Position numbers and translations under genes: made by a program. A DNA stretch of 60,000 bases, from positions 10,215,001 through 10,275,000 of the forward strand of contig NC_079888.1 of NCBI RefSeq assembly GCF_029227915.1. Reading direction: 5' to 3'. Shown piece by piece: positions 13,517 to 23,343 of the stretch. Within the stretch, counting starts at the first letter, position 1. Each line of letters opens with the position of its first letter. The notes under the pieces were generated by a model. The model was not told where the DNA came from. It worked only from the letters and a program-made list of their open reading frames with translations, and ran no database searches. This stretch comes from Hydractinia symbiolongicarpus (lineage: Eukaryota; Cnidaria; Hydrozoa; Anthoathecata; Hydractiniidae).

Positions 13517-16216
13517 TGCGTCCCGCCGAAGGGGCGCACATTTAGTGGACCGCGGGTATATAGTGTTTGTTTTATGTATGGGAGAAGTTTTTTTCTTACT
13601 CTCAACTTCGCGGGGGAACTTCGGCTCGAACATCCAACCTAGGTTTGATATAACACAACCTGTGTGTTTGGTACCATCAAGACAAAAATAACACTGATCG
13701 AGCAAAACTTATCTTGTCTCGGTTTCTTTGTTGTCTCTGAAGATTTGACTGCCATAAAAAATATTAATCGAGATTCTTTTGTTATGTCAATTTAAAGCTT
13801 TGTAATATTGTCTCGTTTAATATGCTTAAATGTCACTGCAGCCCACGTGAATTTATCTTCAAGAAAAGGTTTGTTTTTCTTTGTCCAAGTTGTTTCGAAA
13901 CTTGTTAACAGTAAGTAGAAGGATTACTTATATTTTATATGAAATTAAACTCAGAACGGTTTATGGCGTTGATCCAAAGGCCGCAATTTATAAATGCATC
14001 ACAATTTAAAGTCAATCAAGAACAGAACATTCCGTGTATGGCCATGACTAAAACTGCTTGCATTTTGTTGGTCTTCCCTTCCCCATGGTCTGGCTTGTCG
14101 TAATAGCTTTAATGATGTAGCTAGGGAGCTAAATACTTATTTTTAAATTCTTGCATTTTATAAGTTAATAGTCGTAAAACTACTCTCACTTGTACTACAG
14201 CTATCAAGCTAGAACTGCACAAAATAGTGCTTTCATTAGAGTCCCTTTTTTCAGAAGCAACAAAAAACTTTTATCCTGCCCTGTGTAATTTTATGAACGA
14301 GGGTGCTGATAAGCCACATACACCGTAAAAAGTATAGGCGTTTTGGGTGAGTAAAATAACTTCTAAAGGAACCTTTGTGAGGCTGCTATCATGTATTCTT
14401 GCGGTCAGAATGTTCTACTTCGTTGCTATCCGATGGAGAACAAAGTGGACTTTTCACGGTCAAACCTTCAAAGTAGCAACCTTACTTAAACAGAATTTAC
14501 AAGTAAAACGTCGTTAAAATGTCGCAAAATGGCAAAAATTAAGCAGTATCTAAAACATATTAAAGATTTGACTAAAAAAAAAAGAATTCCTTGAAAAATC
14601 CAGTATTGTGTTTATGAAGATTTCACCACAAAAACATTAATTACGGCATTTGTACCCCATTTCATAATGGCTGCCCGTGATTAGTTGACACGAATTAGAC
14701 CGCAAGAATATATATAAAAAGATATTTGTTGAATCATGAAAAAATATTGTTGTTCATTGCACGGAACAGTCAAGTTGAACTGATAAATTAACCAATAACA
14801 TAACATAGTTAGCCCTTGCAGTACAACTAGACGCTACCCACAGTATGTTACAGGTTTCTTTGTTTTCTTCCCTTTTTTATGTTTTTTCTTGAAATTATAA
14901 ATGATGTTGTTGATTTATCAAATCTGACAAATTTATTAATTGAGTGTCTACCCTTTTTTGTATCAACTTGTTCAATTCAATTCGAAAACAATAACCAATC
15001 AATTTCCTCGATAATAAACAATCAAATTTGTAAAATTCAATAAATCGATTTCAACAAAATAAGTCCTGTATTGTCCACAGGTTTGAAAATCTTGTATCGC
15101 CTGCTTAATATTATACTTGTTTAACAATGATATCAAAGCCAGCTTGACTAAATTTATATATATATTTTTATTTATATAGTATACCTTTTGTGTATCACAT
15201 GGCATTGACTTGTATCTTTTTAATAAATTCTAACTTTAAATCAGATAAGTAGACAATAATTAAACAACCTAGTATTAATTCAGTTCTGGTAAAATTGTAT
15301 TCTTTTTTCTCAATTTTAAATATACTTTCTTTTTCAGATCATTTGTTATGAAACCATGCACCATCAGCAGTTTCGAAAAATCTTCAACGAGAGAAATTTT
15401 TAAGGATTTTATTGGTAACTTAACAGAGTAATAATTCATTGAAATTGAAATTGTTCAGAAGTTATTATATATATTCGAATCGTGAAGTTCATACATAGCA
15501 ATCCTGCATCCTGGAATTTTCGAGATCAGTTATAAAAAAATCCAGTTAAAGTTTTAACTATTGTTTTAGAATATATACTATATATATGTAAAAAAAAAAT
15601 TATTTTTTATTTATCAAGTTGTATTTTACGCAATAATAATTGAGAATTAGGATACTTATGATATGTTTATATACCCCATTGTTCTCCGTTTTAAAGTCTA
15701 CTTCAAATTTCAGAATCTTTTAGGCTAATGACGGAAATCTTCAAGTCGCAGGGCTTCTTATTTAAAAATTTTCCCCTGGGCAATAAGCTTATTCACAAGC
15801 CTCTATGCAATTCCGTACTGCATTTCTGTCATATTTGGCGGAAAATGTTTCAGCAGAATAGCTTTCAGACACAATTTGTTATTACAGCACAAGAATTTTT
15901 GGAGATTTGATAAGTCAAAAATGTATGCGTAAGTCTTTTGAACGAATTTTAACCAAAAATCAAAAGCAATGATTACGTGAAATTACACAACAAGAAGGCT
16001 AGAGGCGTTTAAAGTGTACATATATTTAATCAAGATCTAACTTTATAGATAGAGCCTTAGCCAAATGTGAAAATAACGAAAATAATAAGTTCTAACACTG
16101 CAGTTTTTATAGATTTCAAACGTCCACCATTTTCCATTTTAATTTTAAATCCCGTTCTAAATTTGAATGTTTGAAATCGTTATTAGTAATTCGGGGCGCA
16201 TTAGTGGTAACTATGG
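13517..16216. other. 2.7-kb insertion splitting the left TIR; no gene seen
   Basis: The outer and inner halves of the left TIR are contiguous in the right TIR but are separated here by this stretch. It is AT-rich like host DNA and has no supportable gene. Near its two ends are direct repeats, GGGGCGCACATTTAGTGG at 13531-13548 and GGGGCGCATTAGTGG at 16193-16207. No transposon termini or coding sequence were recognised, so the nature of the insertion is unknown. A translocation or rearrangement of the element end is also possible. Confidence 0.6.
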
Positions 16217-16375
16217 CTAGTATTAAATGATAGATACATTAAATACTAACATGAAATAATATATATGACGTCATGCGCAATAGCATATATACTACAGAAT
16301 ATGAGTAAAAATTATCATGACCGTGCTAGAAATTTTGCTGATTGGAATTAAAATATATAATAAAGGAGATGTCCA
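16217..16375. repeat. Polinton left TIR, inner segment
   Basis: This is the complement of the inner right TIR (31541-31690). The strongest shared block is CAGAATATGAGTAAAAATTATC followed by ATGACCGTGCT. It is more diverged than the outer part, and it includes a TGACGTCA where the right copy has TGATGTCA. It ends just before the first genes of the element. Confidence 0.8.
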
Positions 16376-16421
16376 TTAATGATTATCTCATAATGCCTGA
16401 TTGAATAGTCCGCGCCAATTC

Positions 16422-16628
16422 ATGGACACTAATTTTCGTACCCGATCATTAAAGACGCAAGAAATGTGTACTGCCGTAGTTCGTGAATATCCCTGGACAT
16501 TAATGTTCATACCCGATCATCTCAAAACACAGGAAATGTGTGACCGAGCAGTTCGCGAATATCCTAAGATTGTCGAATATGTTCCAGATCGTTTCAAAGC
16601 CATGGTTACAAGAAATAAGCATGATTGA
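16422..16628 (+). CDS. TQEMC-repeat protein (short)
   Basis: The 68-residue product contains two tandem 24-residue repeats (about residues 10-33 and 34-57). Each begins LKTQEMC and ends in a PDH/PDR turn, with the pattern AVREYP in the middle. Repeats of this type occur in many large DNA virus and eukaryotic mobile-element proteins as alpha-helical arrays; the function is unknown. ATG 16422 is the first in-frame start after a stop at 16398. Typical arrays are longer, so this may be a truncated gene. Its last codons overlap the start of the next frame by 8 bases. Confidence 0.6.
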   Translation: MDTNFRTRSLKTQEMCTAVVREYPWTLMFIPDHLKTQEMCDRAVREYPKIVEYVPDRFKAMVTRNKHD

Positions 16629-16782
16629 ATATTGCGACGAATGTGGAATTGATCTCGATAAATACGATAGATGCGAGAAGTGTGGACGGAGATTAATTAT
16701 ATGTGGAAAAATTCTGTGCTGGCAACATTATATCATGTGGATCACCTACAATAGTGGATACTGTGTTTGTGAAAATCCTTAG
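16621..16782 (+). CDS. small cysteine-rich zinc-ribbon-like protein
   Basis: This 53-residue protein has two CxxC knuckles (CDEC, CEKC), then C, a C..H pair and a terminal CVC, which suggests one or two bound zinc ions. Its ATG overlaps the end of the TQEMC-repeat gene in another frame, which suggests either coupled genes or one gene split by a frameshift. The family was not recognised. A DNA- or RNA-binding or protein-interaction role is possible but not shown. Confidence 0.5.
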   Translation: MIEYCDECGIDLDKYDRCEKCGRRLIICGKILCWQHYIMWITYNSGYCVCENP

Positions 16783-16812
16783 TTGGGCTCCAATTTTCAT
16801 ATAAATAAAGGG

Positions 16813-17427
16813 ATGCTCAAATTTTATGAAAATAATATTGAAACCAGGGATTTCTATAGTGAACCAACAGTACTTAATATTGACAATGTTCAAATTGAAA
16901 AAATCATACTAAGCGATCCAATCCAAACCAACAAAGGCAAAGATGCTCGATATGTTATAGGCTATAAAAATGACAGCAGGATATCATCTCTATTAATTCG
17001 AACACCAAAGGGTTTATATAGCCATGGTGCCTCGCGCTATATTGATGGCTCGTCGCTTACCATGTCATTCGATTTACATCATAATCCAGAATGGTTGGAG
17101 AAGTATCAGATCATCCTAACCAGGATCGAGAAACTATATGGAAATGAATTCACAGCCTCGCCAGTAAAGAATGATCGGTATCTGAACGCGAAAATCAAGG
17201 AATGGAAAGGTGAAGTAACGAGTGACTTTTATGATCAACCATTACCATTAAAGCAACCTTGTAAATGCATATGTATAATAAAACTAAGCAGCATCTATCG
17301 ACAAGGCTTTAAGCACTATCTACAGGTCTTGCTCGAAGAGTATAAGTATAAACCGATACCTGTAACCATAAGGACACGACACCTTGATTCAGATGACGAC
17401 GACGAAGAACCATTCGTTGTAGTATAG
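16813..17427 (+). CDS. conserved DNA-virus/Polinton hypothetical protein
   Basis: The intact 204-residue protein includes TPKGLYSHGASRY around residues 66-78, MSFDLHHNPEWLEKY shortly after, a C-terminal SIYRQGFKHYLQV segment and an acidic tail (DSDDDDEE). The layout resembles a hypothetical family of large eukaryotic DNA viruses (DUF5871/DUF2738-like), which has been suggested to bind nucleic acid. I recognise the pattern but cannot verify the family. The frame is open upstream to 16783 without an ATG, so the ATG at 16813 is used. It is one of the few undamaged genes in the element. Confidence 0.65.
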   Translation: MLKFYENNIETRDFYSEPTVLNIDNVQIEKIILSDPIQTNKGKDARYVIGYKNDSRISSLLIRTPKGLYSHGASRYIDGSSLTMSFDLHHNPEWLEKYQIILTRIEKLYGNEFTASPVKNDRYLNAKIKEWKGEVTSDFYDQPLPLKQPCKCICIIKLSSIYRQGFKHYLQVLLEEYKYKPIPVTIRTRHLDSDDDDEEPFVVV

Positions 17428-17476
17428 TTAAAACTCGATAGATTTTTGTGTATTAAAGTTGTATAAAAAATAAACT

Positions 17477-17752
17477 ATGAACGATTTGAAAAGAGTAGCG
17501 AGAGAGCTGGGAATCCGTGGCTACTCCACCATGAAGAAGGGTGAAATTATAGCCGCAATTAACAAGATAAAATATAGAGGTATTGCAACGCAAACCCTCG
17601 GGCCTTATTGTAAATTATGCTTAGAAATAACAGCTATGAAAATACTCGAGGAATATATCAGAGGCCTCGAGGCAAAACAGAAACGAACAATAATTTATGA
17701 CGCAGATTTCATGGTTGACGCTAGTACCGGTGAGGTTGTGGGTATCGTCTAA
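17477..17752 (+). CDS. small SAP/Rho-N-like protein
   Basis: The 91-residue product starts with a helix-extended-helix pattern (LKRVARELGIRGYSTMKKG, about residues 4-22). This is typical of SAP or Rho-N motifs that bind nucleic acid. The same kind of motif opens the polymerase B frame of this element (KELRAIAKARGLHGYYRLRK). The start ATG lies two bases after AATAAAC. The stop codon lies inside a perfect hairpin at 17748-17773. Confidence 0.6.
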   Translation: MNDLKRVARELGIRGYSTMKKGEIIAAINKIKYRGIATQTLGPYCKLCLEITAMKILEEYIRGLEAKQKRTIIYDADFMVDASTGEVVGIV

Positions 17753-17773
17753 TTTGTTCATTAACAAATTAGA
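17748..17773. repeat. perfect hairpin between convergent genes
   Basis: Arms TCTAATTTGTT and AACAAATTAGA (11 bp) surround a CATT loop. The hairpin covers the stop codon of the upstream plus-strand gene and precedes the end of the minus-strand gene at 17808. The left arm is nearly identical to the arm of the palindrome at 20259-20280, another convergent junction. A bidirectional transcript-end signal is the simplest reading. Confidence 0.7.
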
Positions 17774-17807
17774 TTATGAATATTTAGGTGGATCATCTAG
17801 GTATTTC

Positions 17808-18439
17808 TTACATATTCTGCAGATTGCAATTTTTTTTAAAATTCAGCCCTTGCCTCGTCGCGACCTTGTGAACATGCTGCTGCCTTTCTTGTTCATTAAT
17901 CTTCTCCACGATTTTCTTAGTGCGTTGGCGAATCTGCTCTTTGAGTATAAGATATTTTTGTTTCTCCTGCATGTTCAAACTGAACTCATAATCACTTATC
18001 ACTCCATTCTCGATGGCTTTCGAAATCAAATCAACTGTTGAATTCAGCTTAGTCTCTGCAAGTCTTATTGAGTCGTGTTTTTTACGTTTATAATTCAATT
18101 TCTTCCCACCTTGTTTTAAGGCAGTCTGTCCCAATCCCACGGCTATGGATATACTACTCATAGCGACGGCCAGAGGAACTCCGATGCCGCTGAGCAAACT
18201 CCCAATACCAACACCGCTCGTGATCACACTTATGGCGAGTAATCCATGGTCCATATAATGGGATCCAGGTACCATGCATTCCAAATTTTTTCGACAACTT
18301 TTCGCGTTGTTTAATCTCGGCACGCAGGTATTGTTCCAAATCTTCTATTTTTTTTGAGTCTGCCCACTTGACTTTCATCAGGCTCATGATCCGGTGCACT
18401 CGGCGGTAAGCTCGGGTATAATTTCATAATATATGTCAT
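17808..18439 (-). pseudogene. small membrane protein gene with two frameshifts
   Basis: The reading starts at ATG 18439, directly after AATAAAC, and passes through three frames. It changes frame at an A7 run near 18348 and again at an A6 run near 18282. The N-terminal part is charged and helical (KKIEDLEQYLRAEIKQREKL). The middle is hydrophobic (LLAISVITSGVGIGSLLSG and beyond), and the C-terminal part is a Lys/Glu-rich coiled-coil-like stretch. The start overlaps the end of the penton-like gene upstream, suggesting co-expression. The function was not recognised. A minor virion membrane role is conceivable from the hydrophobic core. Confidence 0.6.
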
Positions 18440-18441
18440 GT

Positions 18442-19110
18442 TTATTCTATCAATAAGTGTATATTAATTCCAACAAACGAAACGTTCTTATCCTCATGAT
18501 ACTCGTCCGTGAGCATGAACTCAAGGCGATCCGTTGAACCTTTCAAAGGAAGGTATACAGGAGTATCAAAAGTCCACGTAAGCATGTCTCCCCATGCATT
18601 TTCTTTTGTTGGAAGTACGGCTAGAATTTTTGATTTTTTACCATCCAGAAAGTAATCATCTTCATCTAACTGAGGGCAAAGAAGCCTCAGTCGCTTATAT
18701 GTATCAGTCCTGTAGAATGAATCGTAGTCATCCTTCATATAGTATTTTTTACTGGGATCATAGGATAGACCCAAGAGCTTTTGCAGTTGTCGATGAATCA
18801 CCACCGTGCACCCGTCATTAACACGTAGCCTGAAGAGTCCATTTTTCAGGACAAAAAGTTGTACCTTGCCCTGTGCCTGACTGTTGACGATACTCGCTAA
18901 ATCCTCGATCTTGTACAACCCATTCATTATTTCAATTCTAGTAACCGTCTGATCGGGCCCTACCTTACGGATGGTAAAATCGTTGTTGCTGTGGAGATTT
19001 AGCCAGGTAGGCCTGATACTGATTGATTTTAGAGCGATCCTCGTATCCTGCCCTAGGTAGTCCTCAAATATCGTAGGTTTCTCTATATCTGTGACATACA
19101 GTTGCTTCAT
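18442..19110 (-). CDS. Polinton protein, candidate minor capsid (penton)
   Basis: The intact 222-residue protein begins MKQLYVTDIEKPTIF and ends in a beta-rich region (LPLKGSTDRLEFMLTDEY, then SFVGINIHLLIE). The final segments alternate short hydrophobic strands with charged turns, consistent with a jelly-roll. Polintons normally carry a single-jelly-roll penton protein near the major capsid gene, and no better candidate is present here. That assignment is inference. It diverges from the plus-strand gene at 19128 across a 17-base palindromic gap, and its stop is 2 bases from the next minus-strand ATG. Confidence 0.5.
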   Translation of the reverse strand: MKQLYVTDIEKPTIFEDYLGQDTRIALKSISIRPTWLNLHSNNDFTIRKVGPDQTVTRIEIMNGLYKIEDLASIVNSQAQGKVQLFVLKNGLFRLRVNDGCTVVIHRQLQKLLGLSYDPSKKYYMKDDYDSFYRTDTYKRLRLLCPQLDEDDYFLDGKKSKILAVLPTKENAWGDMLTWTFDTPVYLPLKGSTDRLEFMLTDEYHEDKNVSFVGINIHLLIE

Positions 19111-19111
19111 G

Positions 19112-19125
19112 TTTCTTTAAAGAAA
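19112..19125. promoter_or_regulatory. palindrome between divergent genes
   Basis: TTTCTTTAAAGAAA fills almost the whole gap between two divergent start codons (19110 minus, 19128 plus). With only 17 bases between ATGs, any shared promoter must lie in or overlap the genes. The symmetry of the spacer suggests a shared initiation element. Confidence 0.4.
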
Positions 19126-19127
19126 GA

Positions 19128-20255
19128 ATGAGTATATATTCATACAACTCAAGAGCAAAATATGTCCCCAATCATGGGAGGTACCTGGAGCAATTAAAAG
19201 GCTCTGATCTCATTATGCAATCTATCGTTGTTGATGCGAAAGGCTCGTCACTTAAAGTAAGGTTTCCCAATATCTTCGTTGATTATGTTTTCCACAGTAA
19301 TCCTCCGATTAATGCTTGGAGGACCCACCCTCTCAGCCTCTGGTCTACGCAGCTGAATTTTGCGGTATTTTGTGCTACATCGGCTTGTGGGATATCAATG
19401 CAGCACTTTAATTCTCCTTTACCGCTCGTGCGCGCCGTTTACCGATTCCATATATACTTCCAAATTCGGAAGATCCTCGAAGAGCTAGAGATTCCTTTAC
19501 CTCGCTTTAATCTTTTGAATAACCCCTTCAATAATCAAAAGCTCCAGAAATTAGCACATGAATTTGGAGTATCTCCAAATGAACACGATTGGAAAAATGA
19601 GACAATTTTTGGCTCCTGGAAAGCTACTCGCGAGGACTTCCCCGGTGCAGGACCTAGTTACTTCGATGAAAATTCGTGGTCGAGGTGGATAATCGAGAAA
19701 TCAGAGGGCTTAACTCGCATTGGTGTAGAAAAATTATCACAAAGCGTTAGATATTACGCTTACCTCATACTCGAGAGCCAAGCGAGCGCTCGGTCCAACA
19801 TCATTGGGAATGATAGCTCCGCGATCGATGCCCAACGGCTATACCTGACGACATTCGAGTATATTGTCACAAAGCCCAGCAACACAGGTCGAGAGATTGC
19901 GGAGTTTCAGAACGTCCTCAAGTATGCCCGAAGCAAAGTCGACCTCTCGGTAGCTCATGGCGTATATATGATCCCTAGTGATATGAGCCTTCATATCGGG
20001 AACATTGCGAACTTCACGAATAAGATATTAATCAGTCAGGACCATTTCAAGATTGGTATCAATTCCAATATTACCACTCCGCATGCTGTTACCAAGCCCA
20101 TACCAAGGAAGCATCATCAACGTCAACCCTCCAAGGTACCAAGGATGCATCCCCCTCCAGCAGCCTCATCGGAAGCAGAGATACACGAGGATATCAAGGG
20201 TATCGTTTTCACGGTGGGAGTAGGACTGATACTCGCATATATTTGGTGGAAGTAA
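19128..20255 (+). CDS. Polinton hypothetical protein with C-terminal TM anchor
   Basis: The intact 375-residue protein has a soluble body and a Pro/His-rich linker (about residues 320-345). A single C-terminal membrane segment (GIVFTVGVGLILAYIWW, about 357-373) ends at a final Lys. The body includes VRAVYRFHIYFQIRKILEEL, amphipathic helices and an RSNIIGNDSSAIDAQR stretch. The family is unknown to me. A tail-anchored virion or membrane-remodelling protein is plausible because of its position beside capsid genes. It converges with the minus-strand gene at 20286. Confidence 0.65.
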   Translation: MSIYSYNSRAKYVPNHGRYLEQLKGSDLIMQSIVVDAKGSSLKVRFPNIFVDYVFHSNPPINAWRTHPLSLWSTQLNFAVFCATSACGISMQHFNSPLPLVRAVYRFHIYFQIRKILEELEIPLPRFNLLNNPFNNQKLQKLAHEFGVSPNEHDWKNETIFGSWKATREDFPGAGPSYFDENSWSRWIIEKSEGLTRIGVEKLSQSVRYYAYLILESQASARSNIIGNDSSAIDAQRLYLTTFEYIVTKPSNTGREIAEFQNVLKYARSKVDLSVAHGVYMIPSDMSLHIGNIANFTNKILISQDHFKIGINSNITTPHAVTKPIPRKHHQRQPSKVPRMHPPPAASSEAEIHEDIKGIVFTVGVGLILAYIWWK

Positions 20256-20258
20256 GTC

Positions 20259-20280
20259 TAATTTGTTGATCAACAAATTA
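20259..20280. repeat. perfect 22-bp palindrome between convergent genes
   Basis: TAATTTGTTGA is followed directly by its exact complement, with no loop. It sits between the stop of the plus-strand gene (20255) and the end of the minus-strand gene (20286). The arm repeats the TCTAATTTGTT sequence of the hairpin at 17748-17773. Confidence 0.75.
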
Positions 20281-20285
20281 AACTC

Positions 20286-21546
20286 TCAGTGCGATTTGCC
20301 CTTACTCCTCCTGTTACCTACATACGCAACAACAAGCCCCACAGCTCCCTCAATCGCTAAATAGAGGTGCTTCGCTACATACTCGACAACCTTGGCAGCG
20401 ACTTTGAAGAAAAATGATACGATGGTACCAATGATCACTGGGAGGGCGGCTCCCGCTTTACCTGCTAGATACTTCAAAAATCTCCCGAGTCTCTCCAGCT
20501 GCTTTTGAACAAACCCTCTCCCGCCTGTATTCCTCCAGCACCAGCTCCTGCTGCCCCACTACCACCTGTTAGTGCAAGGACCATGGTTGACACGAGCAAG
20601 CCAACAGCACCCACGATACTTCCGATAGTCAGACCTTGCTCTTTGAACAGGATCTTGAGTTTTTCGACCAAGGTTTCAACATCCCCCGCGATCTTGATCA
20701 GGGTGTCTTTCATGTTCCTCAGCTGAGTATGGATGCTTGAGGCTAGTATGTCGAGTGCTTCTGCCGTAGCCTCTTTTTTACCTTGGAGTTGTTCCAGGTC
20801 TTCCTTAGCTTTGACTATATCCCTGCCCCAGATAGCTAGCTGTTCCTTGGATACTCCGGGTGTGTTAGCCTTCTTCCACTAAAGCTCTTTGATATTCCCT
20901 TCTATTATCGTGATATCATTCTCGTATGAAGCATCTTGCTTGTCAGGGTTTTTAGGTTACCCCGGATCGTCTGAACCTCAAGACCAAGCCCCCTTCTCTC
21001 GCGATCGCTGATGCCATCAAACTCATGCATAAGATTCTCCGTGGCATCGACGATGTTCCTGATCTCCCCCAACGATTGCATCGAAATATTTTCAGTGTTC
21101 TCAACCTTCTCGTACCTGTTAATGAGCCTCTTCACCCAGCCCTTTCTTGGCTTGGTATAATCGGTAAACCCTATGGATTGCAATCGCCCCACGCCTAGAT
21201 CCCTCACTATCGCGGAAGCTTTCCTAATTTTACCTTCCTTCGTCGTGAGCTCTACACCATCATAGGTAAGCTGATTACCTTCTATTTTAAATTTATCGTA
21301 ATGCCTGGCATTCGGTTGCCCTAGCTCCTCATCAAGAGCTTCGTAGAGGCTATCAATTGTAGACCTTTTCAACCTTTCCGGTTGACTTAGCGTGATGTCA
21401 GTGAGGCCACCTCGTGAAGGTGTTGTGCTTGTATCAGGAATATCCTCAGGCCAAATGATCTCGCTCTCACTGCTGAACTCCTCAGGCTCGTCTTAAATAT
21501 CTGTTTCTTCTGTGAAGTCTCCTTCATATCCCGGATTATCAGCCAT
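20286..21546 (-). pseudogene. Polinton structural-type gene with hydrophobic segments, broken
   Basis: The reading starts at ATG 21546 (MADNPGYEGDF, preceded by AATAA). It is interrupted by an in-frame TAA at 21493-21495, a frame change near 20950 (A5 run), an in-frame TAG at 20879-20881 and another frame change near 20510. The original product was about 420 residues. It had an acidic N terminus, a long charged helical middle, a glycine-rich hydrophobic segment (GLTIGSIVGAVGLLVSTMVL) and two C-terminal hydrophobic segments. The layout suggests a membrane-active virion protein, but I do not recognise a named family. It diverges from the major capsid gene across 29 bases. Confidence 0.7.
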
Positions 21547-21575
21547 TTATTTCAATTAAACCGCTATAAATAAAC

Positions 21576-22848
21576 ATGTCTAACATATTCGGAAATAAGC
21601 TAAATCCATACATTGAAATCAAGACTATGCTCGGCATGAAAGGCAAGAGGCAAAGGGTGACGATATCGCATATACCTAGCACAATAAATCGAAACGAGGA
21701 CCTCTGTTGACGTGCCTAGCCTTGGTAAAAACGACGTAATTTTCCCCGGCTCAATCAAGTTGCTTTTCGACCTTGAGCTACAAGGGACTAATACGAAGCG
21801 TACAATTGTCAGCAACATAGGTAAAGCCTTGATTCAATCTCTCAGAATCAGCCTGAATGGCAATGAAATTCAAAATATACAAGATTACAACATACTCGCA
21901 GTGTACCGTGATCTCTGGGTTTTAAAATTTGACAAGGACAATAATCTGATCCTTCAGGGTATCAACCCCAACGACGGGACAATTCGTGCTTTACAGGTAA
22001 AAGCGTCTGACCATGTAGGAAATAATGAAGAGAAGGCCATAGCCGAGGCCTACGGTAACACATTCTGCGTACCTCTTGGCTCCATGTTCTCGATGACGAG
22101 GGATCTCCCGTTTTATCAACATGGACTCCATGATAGACTGCAGTTTGTGATCCACTTCGCTCCATACAGTGATGTTATAAAGGACCCCGGGACCCCAGCC
22201 AGTCAGAGCACGGCAGCAAAAGCCGCAGATTCCTCCTACAAGATTTCAAATATCGCGCTCGAGTTTGATAAGGTGACAAACGAGGGGATAGCAAGTTCGA
22301 TGATGTCCAGATACTCGAGATTGGCCCTACCTTACGAGCGTATACTTAGGAGCAAAGTTGTCACGATGAAGAAAGCTGACACAAGTTACAACCTGCAAAT
22401 CGACACACCAGCGAAGTCTCTGAGAGGTGTGTTACTCCTATTCCAAGATCCTGGTGTAGTTAAAGCATATAGTGAGAATAATGAAAAATTTGACAATCCG
22501 AAGATCGAGAAAATCTCGATCACATGTAAAGTTAGCCCCAATGAATTGTATAGCCCCGCGATGATGCCAAAGGACCACCTAGAACAAGTCGTGGGACTCC
22601 TTGGTCAGCTTGACTCGATCGTAACGATCGGGCAGTTTTTTACAGAACGGTATTCTTTGTGGATCGACTTCCGTAGTAGTCCGGATCCCAGCTTACACGG
22701 GAGCGGACCATTACAACGTTTGTCAGACGGTATAACCCTTCATATTACCAAAAAAGCAGAAGGCACGGGTGATATAAAATGTTATGTGTATCTCTTAATG
22801 GATGATCAGGTCAATATTTTAGATGGTAGATTTCATTCTGAGTATTAA
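21576..22848 (+). pseudogene. Polinton major capsid protein, one frameshift
   Basis: This is the gene of the double-jelly-roll major capsid protein that forms the hexon-like shell of polintovirus particles. ATG 21576 follows AATAAAC and opens MSNIFGNKLNPYIEIKTMLG. The frame hits a TGA at 21708. A second frame, open from 21712, carries the rest (378 codons). Typical features are FPGSIKLLFDLELQGTN, a SLRISLNGNEIQ strand, RDLWV and a C-terminal VYLLMDDQVNILDGRF. The total of about 424 residues is close to the usual size. Apart from the single frame change near 21700 it is well preserved. Confidence 0.8.
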
Positions 22849-22865
22849 TCAATATGTTCATAACA

Positions 22866-22892
22866 TTATTCTATGGTAATACCATAGAATAA
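22866..22892. repeat. perfect palindrome before the coiled-coil/TM gene
   Basis: Arms TTATTCTATGGTA and its complement (13 bp) are separated by a single base. The right arm ends in AATAA, which becomes AATAAACATG at the start of the next gene. The palindrome could therefore act on the end of the capsid transcript, the start of the next, or both. Confidence 0.75.
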
Positions 22893-22894
22893 AC

Positions 22895-23292
22895 ATGGCA
22901 ACTCTCGCGATAATGGCAGGGGAGCACTAATCAAAGCTCTCGCATTCAACAGTAGTAACTATTTGTTCCTCAAGCTCTCAGGTCATGGTGAAGAGGAAAG
23001 GAAAAGACATGATCTAGCAGTTGAAAAGCTTGAAACAGCCCAGGCTGCCTGGGTAAGGCAAAGACAAGCTCGCATTGATTGGTACAATAAAAGACGCGAG
23101 GAACAACGTGCTGCGGAGCAATCTCTCAAGGAGCTTGATGAGGGTATGCGACAATACTTTATCGCCACGATCAAAAAAGCTCCTAAATTATCCGATTTTT
23201 ACACGCCGAGCAAGCAGCAACAGGACGGTGAACTCATCTTCATTTTTGGTTCCTTGGCCTTGCTGGGGTTTGCATCCTATAAGCGGGTATAG
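22895..23292 (+). pseudogene. short coiled-coil/TM Polinton protein, frameshifted near start
   Basis: ATG 22895 follows AATAAAC and opens eleven codons, with a TAA at 22928. Another frame carries the remainder, from about 22930 to 23292. The body is an Arg/Glu/Gln-rich coiled-coil (HDLAVEKLETAQAAW, then EEQRAAEQSLKELDEGM). It is followed by LSDFYTP and a C-terminal membrane segment (LIFIFGSLALLGFASY) ending in KRV. About 130 residues in the original. Short proteins of this shape commonly follow the capsid gene in cnidarian-type Polintons. The function is unknown. Confidence 0.6.
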
Positions 23293-23302
23293 AAATATAT
23301 GA

Positions 23303-23343
23303 TTGTAACAATATGTAATAAATGTCAAAGCATATTGTTACAA
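23303..23343. repeat. inverted repeat enclosing the integrase start codon
   Basis: Thirteen-base arms TTGTAACAATATG (23303-23315) and the exact complement (23331-23343) flank a 15-base loop. The loop contains AATAAATG, the start of the integrase gene. In RNA the start codon would sit in the loop of a hairpin, so a translational or DNA-binding control role is possible. Confidence 0.75.

Noticed and set aside
13502-13705. 67-codon minus-strand frame starting in the left TIR boundary
   Set aside because: It crosses the TIR/insertion boundary, matches no family I recognise and has no start context.
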